A stretch of 38,467 bases of DNA from VSJD01 sp041653875. GTDB taxonomy: Bacteria; Verrucomicrobiota; Kiritimatiellia; JAAZAB01. The notes beneath the pieces were generated by a model. That model worked only from the letters and a program-made list of their open reading frames with translations, was not told the origin of the DNA and did not search any database. The stretch is from contig JBAZEM010000024.1 of NCBI GenBank assembly GCA_041653875.1, forward strand, positions 1 through 38,467, in the 5' to 3' direction. Made by a program: the position numbers and the translations under genes. Shown piece by piece: positions 8,834 to 17,097 of the stretch. Within the stretch, counting starts at the first letter, position 1. Every line of letters begins with the position of its first letter.

Positions 8834-10024
8834 TCAATACCGGCCGAACTCTTTGCCGGCCGCGTACATTGCAGCAATGTTTTCAATCGGCGTGCAGGGC
8901 GCCATGTTGTTGGCCTCCCGCAGGACGAACCGGCCGCCTTGCATGATCCCTGATTCGCAGATGCGCTTGACTTCTTTGCGGATCTGCTCCGGCTTGCCGT
9001 CCTTGAGCAGCATGATCGTAGGTCCGCCGTTGATCTGCACGTTCGGCCCGAGTTCCTGGCGCAGCCAGGCGAAGTCCACGGGAAAGCCCGTGTCGAAGGT
9101 CTGCACATTCAGGCGGTCACGCAGGAATTTGAAATGCCGGGTGGCATCGCCGCACAAATGCATGTATACGGGACTGCCGTCGCTGAATTCCTCCACCAGG
9201 CGTTTGTGATACGGAAAGACAAACTGTTCGTAATCCCGGGTGGAGATCATGGCAATGGCATCGTCGGCAAACCCCCATGATCCTTTGAATTTGCCCTTAT
9301 CCGGCGCATCCGGGTTACGCGCCCAGCGCCACTGACGGATGGCCTTCATCCGCCGGATGACGTTTTCAGTAATAAACGCCATGAGATCGTGGTAGTACTT
9401 CGGATCCTCGTACATATCGAGGCAAACCTCAGCCGCGCCGCGCAGTTTATAGGCCACGTCAAAAGGCCCATCGGTCTTCTCTCCCGGAATCGTGACCGGC
9501 GGCTTGACCGGCAGTCCCTCGAACTCCATCTGCGGGCACTTCGCTTGCATGTAGTCGAAAAACTCCATGGCCCGGCCCAGCAGACCGCCGCGCAGGGCAT
9601 CCGGCGCCTTGAGCTGGTAAAGTTTGCTTTTGTCGTCCTGCAGGATTTCGCTGGTGTCCGGCACGCCATTGCCGAAGTAATGCAGGGGACACCCCAGCCA
9701 GCCGGCCTCCCAGGAATTCTGAAAGTCGACGGTGACCTGCCAGCCGTTTTTAGGCGGGCCCATTTCGCTATCGCAGACCAGGTTATACCGGCACCATTTC
9801 AGGAAAACCAGCTGGCACTCGATATGCGCCTGGGGATTCTTGAAATAATCCTCGAACGTGTAGCCGGTGGTATTGATCTCCGGATTTTGAAGCAAACTGC
9901 TGATACTGGCGCAGGCCACAATCGGAACCCGGATGGGCTTGCGCTGGTTATAGGCTTCCCAGATTTTCAGACGTTCGTCATTGTGTTTCGCGAAATCAAT
10001 TTTCTGTTTTAAGAAACTGCCCAT
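8834..10024 (-). CDS. URO-D superfamily protein, MtaA/MtbA-like
   Basis: This 396-aa protein resembles methylcobamide:CoM methyltransferases and related URO-D proteins. It has the zinc-ligand type motif HLCG (His289, Cys291, in YMHLCGDATRHF) and a C-terminal CTPIENIAAM helix start as in MtaA (PxTPxENI). The third MtaA zinc ligand, a Cys in a GC.xP loop, is not in place here: the position reads REANNMAP, with Cys377 slightly later. A strong AAAGGA lies 8 nt before the ATG. It follows the Gfo/Idh gene by 15 bp, so the two are one operon. No corrinoid protein is encoded in the window, so a methyl-transfer role is inference; demethylation or modification of a sugar-related compound is possible. 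Confidence 0.8.
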   Translation of the reverse strand: MGSFLKQKIDFAKHNDERLKIWEAYNQRKPIRVPIVACASISSLLQNPEINTTGYTFEDYFKNPQAHIECQLVFLKWCRYNLVCDSEMGPPKNGWQVTVDFQNSWEAGWLGCPLHYFGNGVPDTSEILQDDKSKLYQLKAPDALRGGLLGRAMEFFDYMQAKCPQMEFEGLPVKPPVTIPGEKTDGPFDVAYKLRGAAEVCLDMYEDPKYYHDLMAFITENVIRRMKAIRQWRWARNPDAPDKGKFKGSWGFADDAIAMISTRDYEQFVFPYHKRLVEEFSDGSPVYMHLCGDATRHFKFLRDRLNVQTFDTGFPVDFAWLRQELGPNVQINGGPTIMLLKDGKPEQIRKEVKRICESGIMQGGRFVLREANNMAPCTPIENIAAMYAAGKEFGRY

Positions 10025-10039
10025 ATCGATTTTCCTTTA

Positions 10040-11098
10040 TCAGAGCGACACTTCCTGTCCGGACTTGGCGGATTTATAAACGCCGTCCATCAGGCGCATG
10101 ACGGTCAGACCTTCGGCGGTGGTCGCCACCGGGGGGCATTTCCCGCGGCAGGCTGCCAGGAACTTGGCGGCCTGCGCGTGGAAAATATCTCCGCCGGCCG
10201 CGAACTGCGGGGCAATGTCCGCCAGACGCCCCTCGCGTTCGGTCATGATTTTCAGCGGCTTGCCGTCCATGGCCCGGATGCCGCCCTTATCGCCGATCAG
10301 TTCGACATACGTGGTTTCCTCGGCATTGGCGGCCCAGGCGATTTCGAAACTCAGGGTGGCCTTCCGTCCGAAACGCACCAGGCCGGCGGCGTAATCCTCG
10401 ACGTCGCAAACGCCGGCGTAATTCGGCGGCCCGGCCCACATGCTGACATATTTGTAAGCCCGCATGTTGGCGCCGAATTTGGCATAAGTCATGGCGCTGA
10501 CGCGGGTGGGCTGCCACAGGCCGCTCAGGTGCATGCACAAGTCGAACCAATGCACGCCGATATCGATCAGCGGCCCGCCGCCGGAAAGGGCCTTGGTGGT
10601 GAACCAGCCGCCCAGTCCCGGAACGCCCCGCCTCCGGGTCAGCACGGCGCGCATGTGATAGATTTCGCCCAGGCGGCCGGCCTGGACTTCCTCCCGGATC
10701 AGTTGCGCCTCCGGTTTCTGGCGCCAGACCATCCCGACCTGAACGACCTTGCGCGCTTTCTTCTGGGCGGCGACAATCTCGGCGGCCTGAGCGGCATTCA
10801 GGGCCATCGGCTTCTCGAGCAGAAGATGTTTGCCGGCGCGCAGGGCGGCCACGGCGATTTCGCGGTGCAGATGATTGGGGACACAGATGCTGACCGCCGC
10901 CACGTCCGTTTTCAAGAGGTCGGAATAGTCCGCGAAACGGGACTTGACTTGATATTTTGCGCTCACTTCCGCCAGGCGGCCGGCCTCGATGTCGCACAGG
11001 GCCGCCAACTCGGCGTCGGGGCAATGCGCATAGGCATCGGCGTGAACTTTACCGATCGTTCCCAAACCAATAATACCGACCTTGATCTTTTGTTGCAT
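10040..11098 (-). CDS. Gfo/Idh/MocA-family oxidoreductase
   Basis: The protein is 352 aa, typical for the family. The N-terminal Rossmann motif GIIGLGTIGKVHADAY (residues 9-24) binds NAD(P). The family EKPMALN motif with its lysine sits near residue 96, and GPLIDIGVHWFDL carries the catalytic-region His. GAGGAAA lies about 9 nt before the ATG. It is probably cotranscribed with the URO-D gene immediately downstream. Such enzymes oxidise or reduce sugars, inositols or their acids; the substrate cannot be read from sequence. Confidence 0.92.
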   Translation of the reverse strand: MQQKIKVGIIGLGTIGKVHADAYAHCPDAELAALCDIEAGRLAEVSAKYQVKSRFADYSDLLKTDVAAVSICVPNHLHREIAVAALRAGKHLLLEKPMALNAAQAAEIVAAQKKARKVVQVGMVWRQKPEAQLIREEVQAGRLGEIYHMRAVLTRRRGVPGLGGWFTTKALSGGGPLIDIGVHWFDLCMHLSGLWQPTRVSAMTYAKFGANMRAYKYVSMWAGPPNYAGVCDVEDYAAGLVRFGRKATLSFEIAWAANAEETTYVELIGDKGGIRAMDGKPLKIMTEREGRLADIAPQFAAGGDIFHAQAAKFLAACRGKCPPVATTAEGLTVMRLMDGVYKSAKSGQEVSL

Positions 11099-11226
11099 AG
11101 TGTGAATTTCCTCTGTCGAGCTTTAGTACCTTAAACACCCCGAACCGCAAAGAAAAACAAGATAACCACGAAACACACGGAACACACGAAATGGATGAAG
11201 ATCAGATTCTGTTTTTCAATATAAGG

Positions 11227-11273
11227 TAACAACTCAGGTAGTCAGGAGTCAGAATTCAGGATACAGAATAAAA
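11227..11273. repeat. 47-bp inverted repeat, right copy
   Basis: Exact reverse complement of 8774-8820. A shorter, degenerate inverted third copy lies at 11485-11511 and forms the opposing arm of the local palindrome. Confidence 0.9.
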
Positions 11274-11394
11274 TACGTAAGAATCGGAAGAACGCGCCAG
11301 ACATTCCGCCAAGGCCTTGTGTTTAGCGCCGATTCTCTTCGTATTCGCTGGCCTATACGGGTTCCTTATTCTGACTACCTGCCCGCAGTGCTAC

Positions 11395-11485
11395 CCCGCC
11401 TGCAACGCTGTGCCCTGCCCGCAGTGCTACGCACAGCGTTGCAGGCGGGGTAGCACTGCGGGCAGGGCACAGCGTTGCAGGCGGG
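11395..11485. repeat. Perfect 36-bp inverted repeat with 19-nt spacer
   Basis: 11395-11430 and 11450-11485 are exact reverse complements. The 19-nt spacer is itself complementary to the first 19 nt of the left arm, so alternative foldings are possible. The same sequence family (CCCGCCTGCAACGCT...) recurs at 17240-17275 and 21992-22030. Confidence 0.9.
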
Positions 11486-11615
11486 CTGACTCCTGAATTC
11501 TGACTCCTGAGCAGTTACAATATAAGAAAATAGAATCTGTAATATTATTTTGCTGAACTTTCGTGTGTTTTGTGTGTTTCGTGGTAAAAAATCTTTAGGT
11601 TGCGGGGTTTCCGCC

Positions 11616-12458
11616 TTAAAGTTTCATGAATTTTCCGGGCGCCTTGGCCTTGAGGGCCGCATCCAGAATCCGCCGGATCGTCAGGCTTTCCGCCCGGTCA
11701 ATGGCCGCTTTGCCGGTCTCGAACAGGTCCAGGATCGCGGCGGCCGTGTCCACGAAAATCCGCGCGCAGTCTTCCGTGACGATTTTCGTTTCCTTGTCCG
11801 TCGTGACACTGGCCGCATAAGGCGTGGCGGCGTTCGTGTACACATTGATAACGGCGGTGCGGCCGCCGCTGAAGTCGAGAAGCAGCTGGCGCTGATCGCC
11901 GGCGCCCCGCAGCATGAGGCGCTCGGCGGCCGGGCCCATGCAACTGACGACCAGTTCCACGGGATGAATTGCGTATTCCTCGAACGAGCGGCCGCCGCCC
12001 CACGCCACCATGTGGCGGACATTGGCCGCGCCCACCTCGCGGACATGGGCCTGGATTGCCGTGTAGCGCAGCGCCGAAGCGGTTTGCACGGCGACACCGT
12101 ATTTGTCGGCCAGCGCGAATATTTTTGCGGCCGTCTTGAGGTCCGGCGCGAAGGTCTTGTCCACGTAGGCCGGCTTGCGCATGGGAAACACCTGCTTGCA
12201 CAGCGCCCAGTGCGTTTCGGGATTGGAGGGCGCCAGGATCATGTAATGATCCACGGCCTTATCCATTTTTTTCACGGAATCGAAATAAGGCACGCCGTTC
12301 TTCTCCGCCCATTGCCGCCCCGCGGCCTCCTCCTCCAGGCTGTAACATCCGGCGACGTTGAAGCCGCGGCCGTTCAGTTCGTTCCGAATCGCCGCCAGAT
12401 AGGTGTTCGCATGAAAATTATCCAGCTTGAAATCAACAAACCCAACGCGCTTGCTCAT
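11616..12458 (-). CDS. Divergent Gfo/Idh/MocA-family protein
   Basis: A 280-aa protein, shorter than the usual 330-400. The N-terminus (KRVGFVDFKLDNFHANTYL) lacks the classic GxGxxG but matches a Gfo/Idh subgroup that starts this way. A YVDKTFAPDLKTAAKIFALA segment corresponds to the EKP helix region with Lys in place. AAAGGA lies about 8 nt before the ATG. It follows the LacI gene (73-bp gap) in the same direction. Cofactor use is less certain than for the 10040-11098 paralogue because the glycine motif is missing. It could be a sugar dehydrogenase or a non-catalytic homologue. Confidence 0.75.
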   Translation of the reverse strand: MSKRVGFVDFKLDNFHANTYLAAIRNELNGRGFNVAGCYSLEEEAAGRQWAEKNGVPYFDSVKKMDKAVDHYMILAPSNPETHWALCKQVFPMRKPAYVDKTFAPDLKTAAKIFALADKYGVAVQTASALRYTAIQAHVREVGAANVRHMVAWGGGRSFEEYAIHPVELVVSCMGPAAERLMLRGAGDQRQLLLDFSGGRTAVINVYTNAATPYAASVTTDKETKIVTEDCARIFVDTAAAILDLFETGKAAIDRAESLTIRRILDAALKAKAPGKFMKL

Positions 12459-12531
12459 GAACGTTTTCCTTTCTTTAGTCCACCGGTTCGTAAGTTCACC
12501 GACGTATCGACCGAAACGTTAGAATGCTTTG

Positions 12532-13506
12532 TCAGGCCGACGCGCGAATCACCAGGCGCGGCGGAATCGAAACGGACGAGGCTTTTCCCCCGTTGATCAT
12601 GCGAATCAGTTTGCGCGCCGCAAGGCGGCCCTCTTCCCGAAAAGGCTGGTGGAGCGTGGTCAATGCCGGCGTGATCTCATGGGTTAAATCCAAGTCGTCA
12701 TATCCGATCAGCATCACATCGCGCCCCACGCGCAGGGGCGTCCGCGCCAAGGCCCGCAGGGCCCGCAACGCCAACACGTCCGTGACGGCGAAAACACCGA
12801 CCGGCTGGGCGGAAGACGCTGCCAGGCAAAACCGGGCCAGCGCCCTTAGGTCGGACGCAGTTTCATTGAATTCACGTGTCGCTCCGCCGGCCGCGTCTAT
12901 GGTTCGTTGGAACCCCTGCTTGCGGTCGGGATAGGAGCCCAATACGGCGAAACGACTGCAACGGCACGCCAACAAACGCCTGGCCGCCAGGCGTCCGCCT
13001 TGCCGGTCGTTAATCGAGATGACCGGCACACCGTCAAGCCGCGCCGATGTATTGAGGAGCACCATTTTCCCGCCCTTGGCTCGATAAACGGCCACCTCCT
13101 TCTCGATATCCGGATCGGAGATCAGGGCGGGATAGGAAATGATTCCCGAGTGAGACAAATCCACGTTGCGCCGGATAAATTTGCGAAAGCCCTCGACATA
13201 AGCGTCGAATCCAATTTGCAGCGGAAAATCCTCTTCCGCCAATACTTCCGAGATGCCGAAGATGAGGTCGGCCACCAGCCGGTTGGCGGCCGCCGGCAGA
13301 AACACGCCCACGGTCGGCAAGCCGCCGCGCCGCATGAACTCCGCCATCCGATTCCGGCGGAACCCCATGGCGCGCGCGGTTCGCGCCAACAGCCGCCGCG
13401 TCGCCGGCGCCACGCGGGCATGCTGGTCCGGGCGCGGGTTCAGGGCGCGGGAAACGACCGCCACCGAAAAACCCGTTTTACGGGCGATATCCTTGAGGTT
13501 CGCCAT
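12532..13506 (-). CDS. LacI-family transcriptional regulator
   Basis: The protein is 324 aa. The N-terminal helix-turn-helix (MANLKDIARKTGFSVAVVSRAL) is canonical for LacI/GalR and is followed by a hinge and a periplasmic-binding-protein-like effector domain (from about GLPTVGVFLPAA to the end, with GYDDLDLTHEITPALTTL). There is no clear ribosome-binding site before the ATG. It is divergent from gnd across a 197-bp gap that holds a candidate CG-centred operator. It probably senses a sugar and controls the downstream Gfo/Idh gene and itself; control of gnd is possible. Confidence 0.93.
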   Translation of the reverse strand: MANLKDIARKTGFSVAVVSRALNPRPDQHARVAPATRRLLARTARAMGFRRNRMAEFMRRGGLPTVGVFLPAAANRLVADLIFGISEVLAEEDFPLQIGFDAYVEGFRKFIRRNVDLSHSGIISYPALISDPDIEKEVAVYRAKGGKMVLLNTSARLDGVPVISINDRQGGRLAARRLLACRCSRFAVLGSYPDRKQGFQRTIDAAGGATREFNETASDLRALARFCLAASSAQPVGVFAVTDVLALRALRALARTPLRVGRDVMLIGYDDLDLTHEITPALTTLHQPFREEGRLAARKLIRMINGGKASSVSIPPRLVIRASA

Positions 13507-13517
13507 AAAAACACCAA

Positions 13518-13531
13518 AACAATCGTTTGTT
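13518..13531. promoter_or_regulatory. Candidate LacI-family operator
   Basis: AACAATCGTTTGTT is symmetric at 12 of 14 positions around a central CG, the usual form of LacI/GalR operators. It begins 12 bp upstream of the LacI start codon, fitting autoregulation. Seen by eye only. Confidence 0.4.
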
Positions 13532-13595
13532 CATCAATCGCCCAAAAAAAAGCGTCATCGCCTTTGCCGGGAAAGGTAAACAAACGCCCGATCGC

Positions 13596-13630
13596 ATGCA
13601 AGCATAAAACGAAAAATTTTGCGCTTGCAT
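13596..13630. promoter_or_regulatory. 8-bp inverted repeat in the lacI-gnd divergent region
   Basis: ATGCAAGC (13596-13603) and GCTTGCAT (13623-13630) are exact inverted repeats with a 19-bp AT-rich spacer, between the divergent LacI and gnd genes. It could be a regulator site or part of a promoter; no further evidence. Confidence 0.3.
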
Positions 13631-13703
13631 TCCTGGGGGCTTCTTTTAAAAAGAGAGGCGGCAATTACACCTGTTCAACAATTACCCACAAAGGAGCGGC
13701 AAA

Positions 13704-15158
13704 ATGAACAAGGCGGATATCGGACTCATCGGGCTGGCGGTCATGGGCGAAAATCTGGCGCTCAATATGGAACGCAACGGGTTCACCGTGGCGGTGTTCA
13801 ACCGCACGGTGTCGAAAATGGACGATTTTATCGAAGGGCGCGGCAAGGGCAAAAATTTTATCGGCGCCCATTCGCTCCCGGAATTGGTCAACGCCCTGCA
13901 AAAACCGCGCCGGATCATGCTGATGGTCAAGGCCGGCAAGGCCGTGGATGACTTTATCGAGTTGTTGCTCCCCCTTTTGGAGAAAGGCGACATCGTCATC
14001 GACGGCGGCAACTCTCATTTCCCAGACACCACCCGCCGCACCCAATACTTGGAAAGCAAAGGATTGCGCTATATCGGCGCCGGCGTCTCGGGCGGCGAGG
14101 ATGGCGCGTTGCGCGGGCCTTCGATCATGCCGGGCGGTTCGCCCTCCGCCTGGGAATTCCTCAAGCCGATCTTCCAGAAAATCTCGGCCAAAACCGAGCA
14201 GGGCGAACCGTGCTGCGAATGGGTCGGCGAGAACGGCGCCGGCCACTTCGTCAAAATGGTCCACAACGGCATCGAATACGGCGACATGCAGATGATTTGC
14301 GAAACCTACCAACTTATGCGCCAGGGCCTGGGGATGACCAACAAGCAGATGCACAAAGTCTTCGCCGCCTGGAACAAGGGCGTGCTGGACTCGTACTTGA
14401 TCGAAATCACCCGCGACATCCTGGGTTATAAGAACGAAGCCGGCGAGGATGTGGTGGACAAAATACTGGACACCGCCGGCCAGAAAGGCACCGGCAAATG
14501 GACCGTCATGTCCGCGCTCGACGCCGGCCAGCCGCTGACCCTGATCGGCGAGGCCGTCTTCGCCCGCTGTCTCTCGGCCCTCAAGGAGGAGCGCGTGGCC
14601 GCCGCCAAGGTTCTGCCCGGCCCCAAGACCGCCAAATTTTCCGGCGACAAGGCCAAATTCATCGCCGACCTCCAACAGGCCCTCTATGCCTCCAAGATCG
14701 TGTCCTACGCGCAAGGCTACCAACTGATGCGTTCGGTGGCCAAGGAATCGGGCTGGAACCTGAACTATGGCGGCATTGCGCTCATGTGGCGCGGCGGCTG
14801 TATCATCCGTTCCGCGTTCCTGGGCAAGATCAAGGAGGCGTTCGTCAACAACCCGAATTTGGTCAACCTGTTGCTCGATCCGTTTTTCGCGGACGCGGTC
14901 AAGAAGGCGCAAGGCGCCTGGCGGCGCGTCATTCAAACGGCCGTGAAACTCGGCATCCCTACGCCCACGCTCGCCAGCGCCTTGAATTATTACGACGGCT
15001 ACCGGACGGAGCGTCTGCCCGCCAACCTCTTGCAGGCCCAACGCGATTACTTTGGCGCGCATACCTATGAGCGCGTGGACAAGCCGCGCGGCCAGGTTTT
15101 TCATACCAACTGGACCGGCCGGGGCGGGGCCACGGCGGCCTCCACCTATACCGCCTAA
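13704..15158 (+). CDS. gnd: 6-phosphogluconate dehydrogenase, decarboxylating
   Basis: A 484-aa protein of the long, dimeric Gnd type. It oxidatively decarboxylates 6-phosphogluconate to ribulose 5-phosphate with NADP+ in the cytosolic pentose phosphate pathway. Visible are the Rossmann motif GLIGLAVMGENLALNM near residue 7, the VIDGGNSHFPDT segment, the catalytic GAGHFVKMVHNGIEYGDMQ with Lys184 and Glu191, and the C-terminal ALNYYDGYRTERLPANLLQAQRDYFGAHTYER. AAGGAG lies 8 nt before the ATG. A long antisense frame covers the gene but is a coding shadow. It is followed 12 bp later by the HAD gene, so the two are probably cotranscribed. Confidence 0.97.
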   Translation: MNKADIGLIGLAVMGENLALNMERNGFTVAVFNRTVSKMDDFIEGRGKGKNFIGAHSLPELVNALQKPRRIMLMVKAGKAVDDFIELLLPLLEKGDIVIDGGNSHFPDTTRRTQYLESKGLRYIGAGVSGGEDGALRGPSIMPGGSPSAWEFLKPIFQKISAKTEQGEPCCEWVGENGAGHFVKMVHNGIEYGDMQMICETYQLMRQGLGMTNKQMHKVFAAWNKGVLDSYLIEITRDILGYKNEAGEDVVDKILDTAGQKGTGKWTVMSALDAGQPLTLIGEAVFARCLSALKEERVAAAKVLPGPKTAKFSGDKAKFIADLQQALYASKIVSYAQGYQLMRSVAKESGWNLNYGGIALMWRGGCIIRSAFLGKIKEAFVNNPNLVNLLLDPFFADAVKKAQGAWRRVIQTAVKLGIPTPTLASALNYYDGYRTERLPANLLQAQRDYFGAHTYERVDKPRGQVFHTNWTGRGGATAASTYTA

Positions 15159-15170
15159 CCTGACACATTT

Positions 15171-16073
15171 ATGAACCGACATTATGGATGCACCCGGGAA
15201 GATTTGATCGGGTTTAAGCCCCGGCACGACGCGTTTGTGGGGATCGATTCCGACGGCTGTGTCTTCCCCACCATGGAGATCAAGCAGAAGCAGTGCATCC
15301 ATAAAATCATCGTCTCGCAGTGGCGGCTCGAAAAAATCGAAAAATATGTCCGCGCCTCGGCCGAGTTCGTGAACTTGTACTCCATTTACCGCGGCCGCAA
15401 CCGTTTTCCCTGTCTGCTCCAGAGCATCGACCTGCTGCGCAGCCGTCCCGAGGTGCTGGCTTCCGGGGTCAAACTGCCGGCGTTCGTGTCGCTGAAAAAA
15501 TTCGTCGCCTCCGGCCGGCCCTTGAGCAACGCCGCCCTGGAACAATTAGTTTTGGAAACCGGCGACGAGGAACTGGCCGCCGTTTTAAAATGGAGCCGGG
15601 ACGTCAACGCCGAGATCGCCCGGACGGTGCAAAACGTGCCGCCTTTCGAGGGGGTGCGGGAAAGTCTGGCGCAGATCCGCGCCCAGGCCGACGCCATCTG
15701 CGTTTCGCAGACGCCCACGGAAGCCCTGGTGCGGGAATGGCGGACGCATGACCTGACGGATTATGTCGCGGTAATCGCCGGCCAGGAACTCGGGACCAAG
15801 CAGGAACACCTGCGGATGGCAACGCAAGGGCGCTATCCGGCCGACCGCATCCTGATGATCGGCGACGCGCCCGGCGACCTCGCCGCGGCGCAAAGCGTCA
15901 ACGGCCATTTTTTCCCGATCGCTCCGGGCCATGAGGAGGCTTCCTGGGAGCGTTTGCAAAAGGAGTCTTTCGATAAATTTCTGAATGGAACCTATGGCGG
16001 CGCCTACGAAAAAAAACTGATCGCGGAATTCAAACGACTATTGCCCGAAACGCCGCCGTGGATTAAAAAGTGA
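15171..16073 (+). CDS. HAD-superfamily hydrolase
   Basis: A 300-aa protein with the HAD motifs in order: nucleophile motif DSDGC (Asp26, Asp28), motif II in CVSQTP, a lysine in GTKQEH, and motif III/IV MIGDAPGD (Asp232, Asp236). The long helical insert between motifs I and II (about 40-150) is a cap domain. Probably a phosphatase of a sugar phosphate or similar small molecule. No Shine-Dalgarno is seen in the 12-bp gap after gnd, so translation may be coupled. Its place between gnd and nagA suggests a sugar-phosphate substrate, which is inference. Confidence 0.8.
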   Translation: MNRHYGCTREDLIGFKPRHDAFVGIDSDGCVFPTMEIKQKQCIHKIIVSQWRLEKIEKYVRASAEFVNLYSIYRGRNRFPCLLQSIDLLRSRPEVLASGVKLPAFVSLKKFVASGRPLSNAALEQLVLETGDEELAAVLKWSRDVNAEIARTVQNVPPFEGVRESLAQIRAQADAICVSQTPTEALVREWRTHDLTDYVAVIAGQELGTKQEHLRMATQGRYPADRILMIGDAPGDLAAAQSVNGHFFPIAPGHEEASWERLQKESFDKFLNGTYGGAYEKKLIAEFKRLLPETPPWIKK

Positions 16074-16080
16074 TTTCCCG

Positions 16081-16101
16081 TGGCCGCGCCTGTTACGGCC
16101 A
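16081..16101 (+). other. Hairpin between HAD gene and nagA
   Basis: TGGCCG and CGGCCA form a 6-bp stem with a 9-nt loop just after the HAD stop codon and before the AGGAG of nagA. There is no T-run, so an intrinsic terminator is unlikely. Confidence 0.35.
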
Positions 16102-16119
16102 GGAATAGTTAGGAGCGCC

Positions 16120-17097
16120 ATGACAAGACACGGATTTATCGACATTCAGATCAACGGGTTCAAGGGCGTTAATTTTTCGTCGTCCGACCTTACGCTCGAC
16201 CAGGTCCGGATGGCCACGCGCGAACTGGTTAAGGCCGGCACAACGGCTTATTGCCCCACCGTGATCACCAGTTCCGCCGCCGATTACAAACACACCCTGC
16301 CGATCATAGCCGCGGCCATGCGCGACAAGGAGCTGAAGCCCCATCTGCTGGGCATCCATATGGAAGGCCCGTTCATTTCGCCGCTCGAGGGCGCGCGCGG
16401 CGCGCACCCGCCGGAACACATCGCCAAGCCGGACGTGTCCGCCTTCAAACGTTTCCAGGAATGGGCCGAAGGCAAGATCGTATTGTTGACGCTGGCCCCG
16501 GAAATTGAAGGCGCCTTGGGCCTTGTTCGGTACGCGTCCGAAAACGGCACAGTGGTTGCAATGGGCCATCACTTGGCCGGGAATGCCGTGATGGAGGAAG
16601 CGGTGCGGGCCGGCGCACGGGCCTGCACGCATCTGGGCAACGGCCTGCCCAACATGATTAACCGGCACCAGAACCCGCTTTGGCGGCAATTGGCCTGCGA
16701 CGATTTGACCGGGTCATTCGTTACCGACGGGCATCATTTGCCCGCCGATTTCATCAAGGTGGCCCTGCGGGCCAAGACCGCAAAACGCTTTGTCGTGGTC
16801 AGCGATGCCGCGCACCTGGCGGGGTTGCCGGCCGGGGACTATGATTTTAACGGCCATGCCGCCGTGCTGGCGCCCAACGGCCGCATCGCTTTCAAGGGCA
16901 CACCTTATCTGGCGGGTTCCTCGGCCACCATGCTGCAATGCATGAACCACCTGGCTTCGCTGAACCTGCTGTCGGAAGCCGACTTGTGGAAGGTCGGCTG
17001 CGTCAACCCCCTGCGCCTGATCGGACACCGTCCGGGCCGCCCGCCTTCCGGCGCACCCACGGTTGTTTTCAAGAACAACCGCTTCGCGTTGGCGTAA
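16120..17097 (+). CDS. nagA: N-acetylglucosamine-6-phosphate deacetylase
   Basis: A 325-aa amidohydrolase-fold protein that deacetylates GlcNAc-6-P to glucosamine-6-P and acetate. It matches NagA at GFIDIQINGFKGVNF (family has QxN rather than HxH), GIHMEGPFIS (Glu82, metal ligand), GHHLA (His150), CTHLGN (His171), TDGHHL and VVSDAAH (Asp229, catalytic Asp). It is shorter than the usual 380 aa because the small N-terminal beta domain is absent: the ORF starts almost at the first barrel strand, with AGGAG 4 nt before the ATG. It is the last gene of the gnd-HAD-nagA run. A related sugar amide could be the true substrate. Confidence 0.85.
   Translation: MTRHGFIDIQINGFKGVNFSSSDLTLDQVRMATRELVKAGTTAYCPTVITSSAADYKHTLPIIAAAMRDKELKPHLLGIHMEGPFISPLEGARGAHPPEHIAKPDVSAFKRFQEWAEGKIVLLTLAPEIEGALGLVRYASENGTVVAMGHHLAGNAVMEEAVRAGARACTHLGNGLPNMINRHQNPLWRQLACDDLTGSFVTDGHHLPADFIKVALRAKTAKRFVVVSDAAHLAGLPAGDYDFNGHAAVLAPNGRIAFKGTPYLAGSSATMLQCMNHLASLNLLSEADLWKVGCVNPLRLIGHRPGRPPSGAPTVVFKNNRFALA

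Larger units (their letters stand above)
11133..11611. repeat. Large nested palindrome filling the intergenic region
   Basis: The whole gap between two minus-strand oxidoreductase genes is an imperfect palindrome. The outer arms, 11133-11230 and 11511-11611, share an array like ACGAAACACACGGAACACACG followed by an AGATTCT... and ATATAAG..GTAAC stretch in inverted order. Inside these lie CTGACTC-type heptamer arms (11227-11273 and 11485-11511). The centre is a perfect 36-bp inverted repeat, 11395-11430 against 11450-11485. No ORF of note is present. Confidence 0.85.

Noticed and set aside
8763..8837. N-terminal extension of the 7518 URO-D protein to ATG 8837
   Set aside because: The extra residues are read from the 47-bp inverted repeat, and a good AAGGA precedes the internal ATG at 8762.
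10178..11134. 318-aa plus-strand frame
   Set aside because: Antisense to the Gfo/Idh/MocA gene with its intact GxGxxG motif; no family resemblance.
11099..11615. Insertion sequence remnant in the large palindrome
   Set aside because: No transposase fragment is readable in any frame, and the arms are nested short arrays rather than simple terminal inverted repeats.
13665..15545. 626-aa open frame on the minus strand covering gnd and part of the HAD gene
   Set aside because: It is antisense to gnd, whose motifs and ribosome-binding site are unmistakable. The translation is Gly/His/Val-rich with no recognisable domain, a usual shadow in GC-rich DNA.
16081..16101. Intrinsic terminator after the HAD gene
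   Set aside because: The hairpin has only a 6-bp stem, a 9-nt loop and no following T-run, so I list it only as a hairpin.
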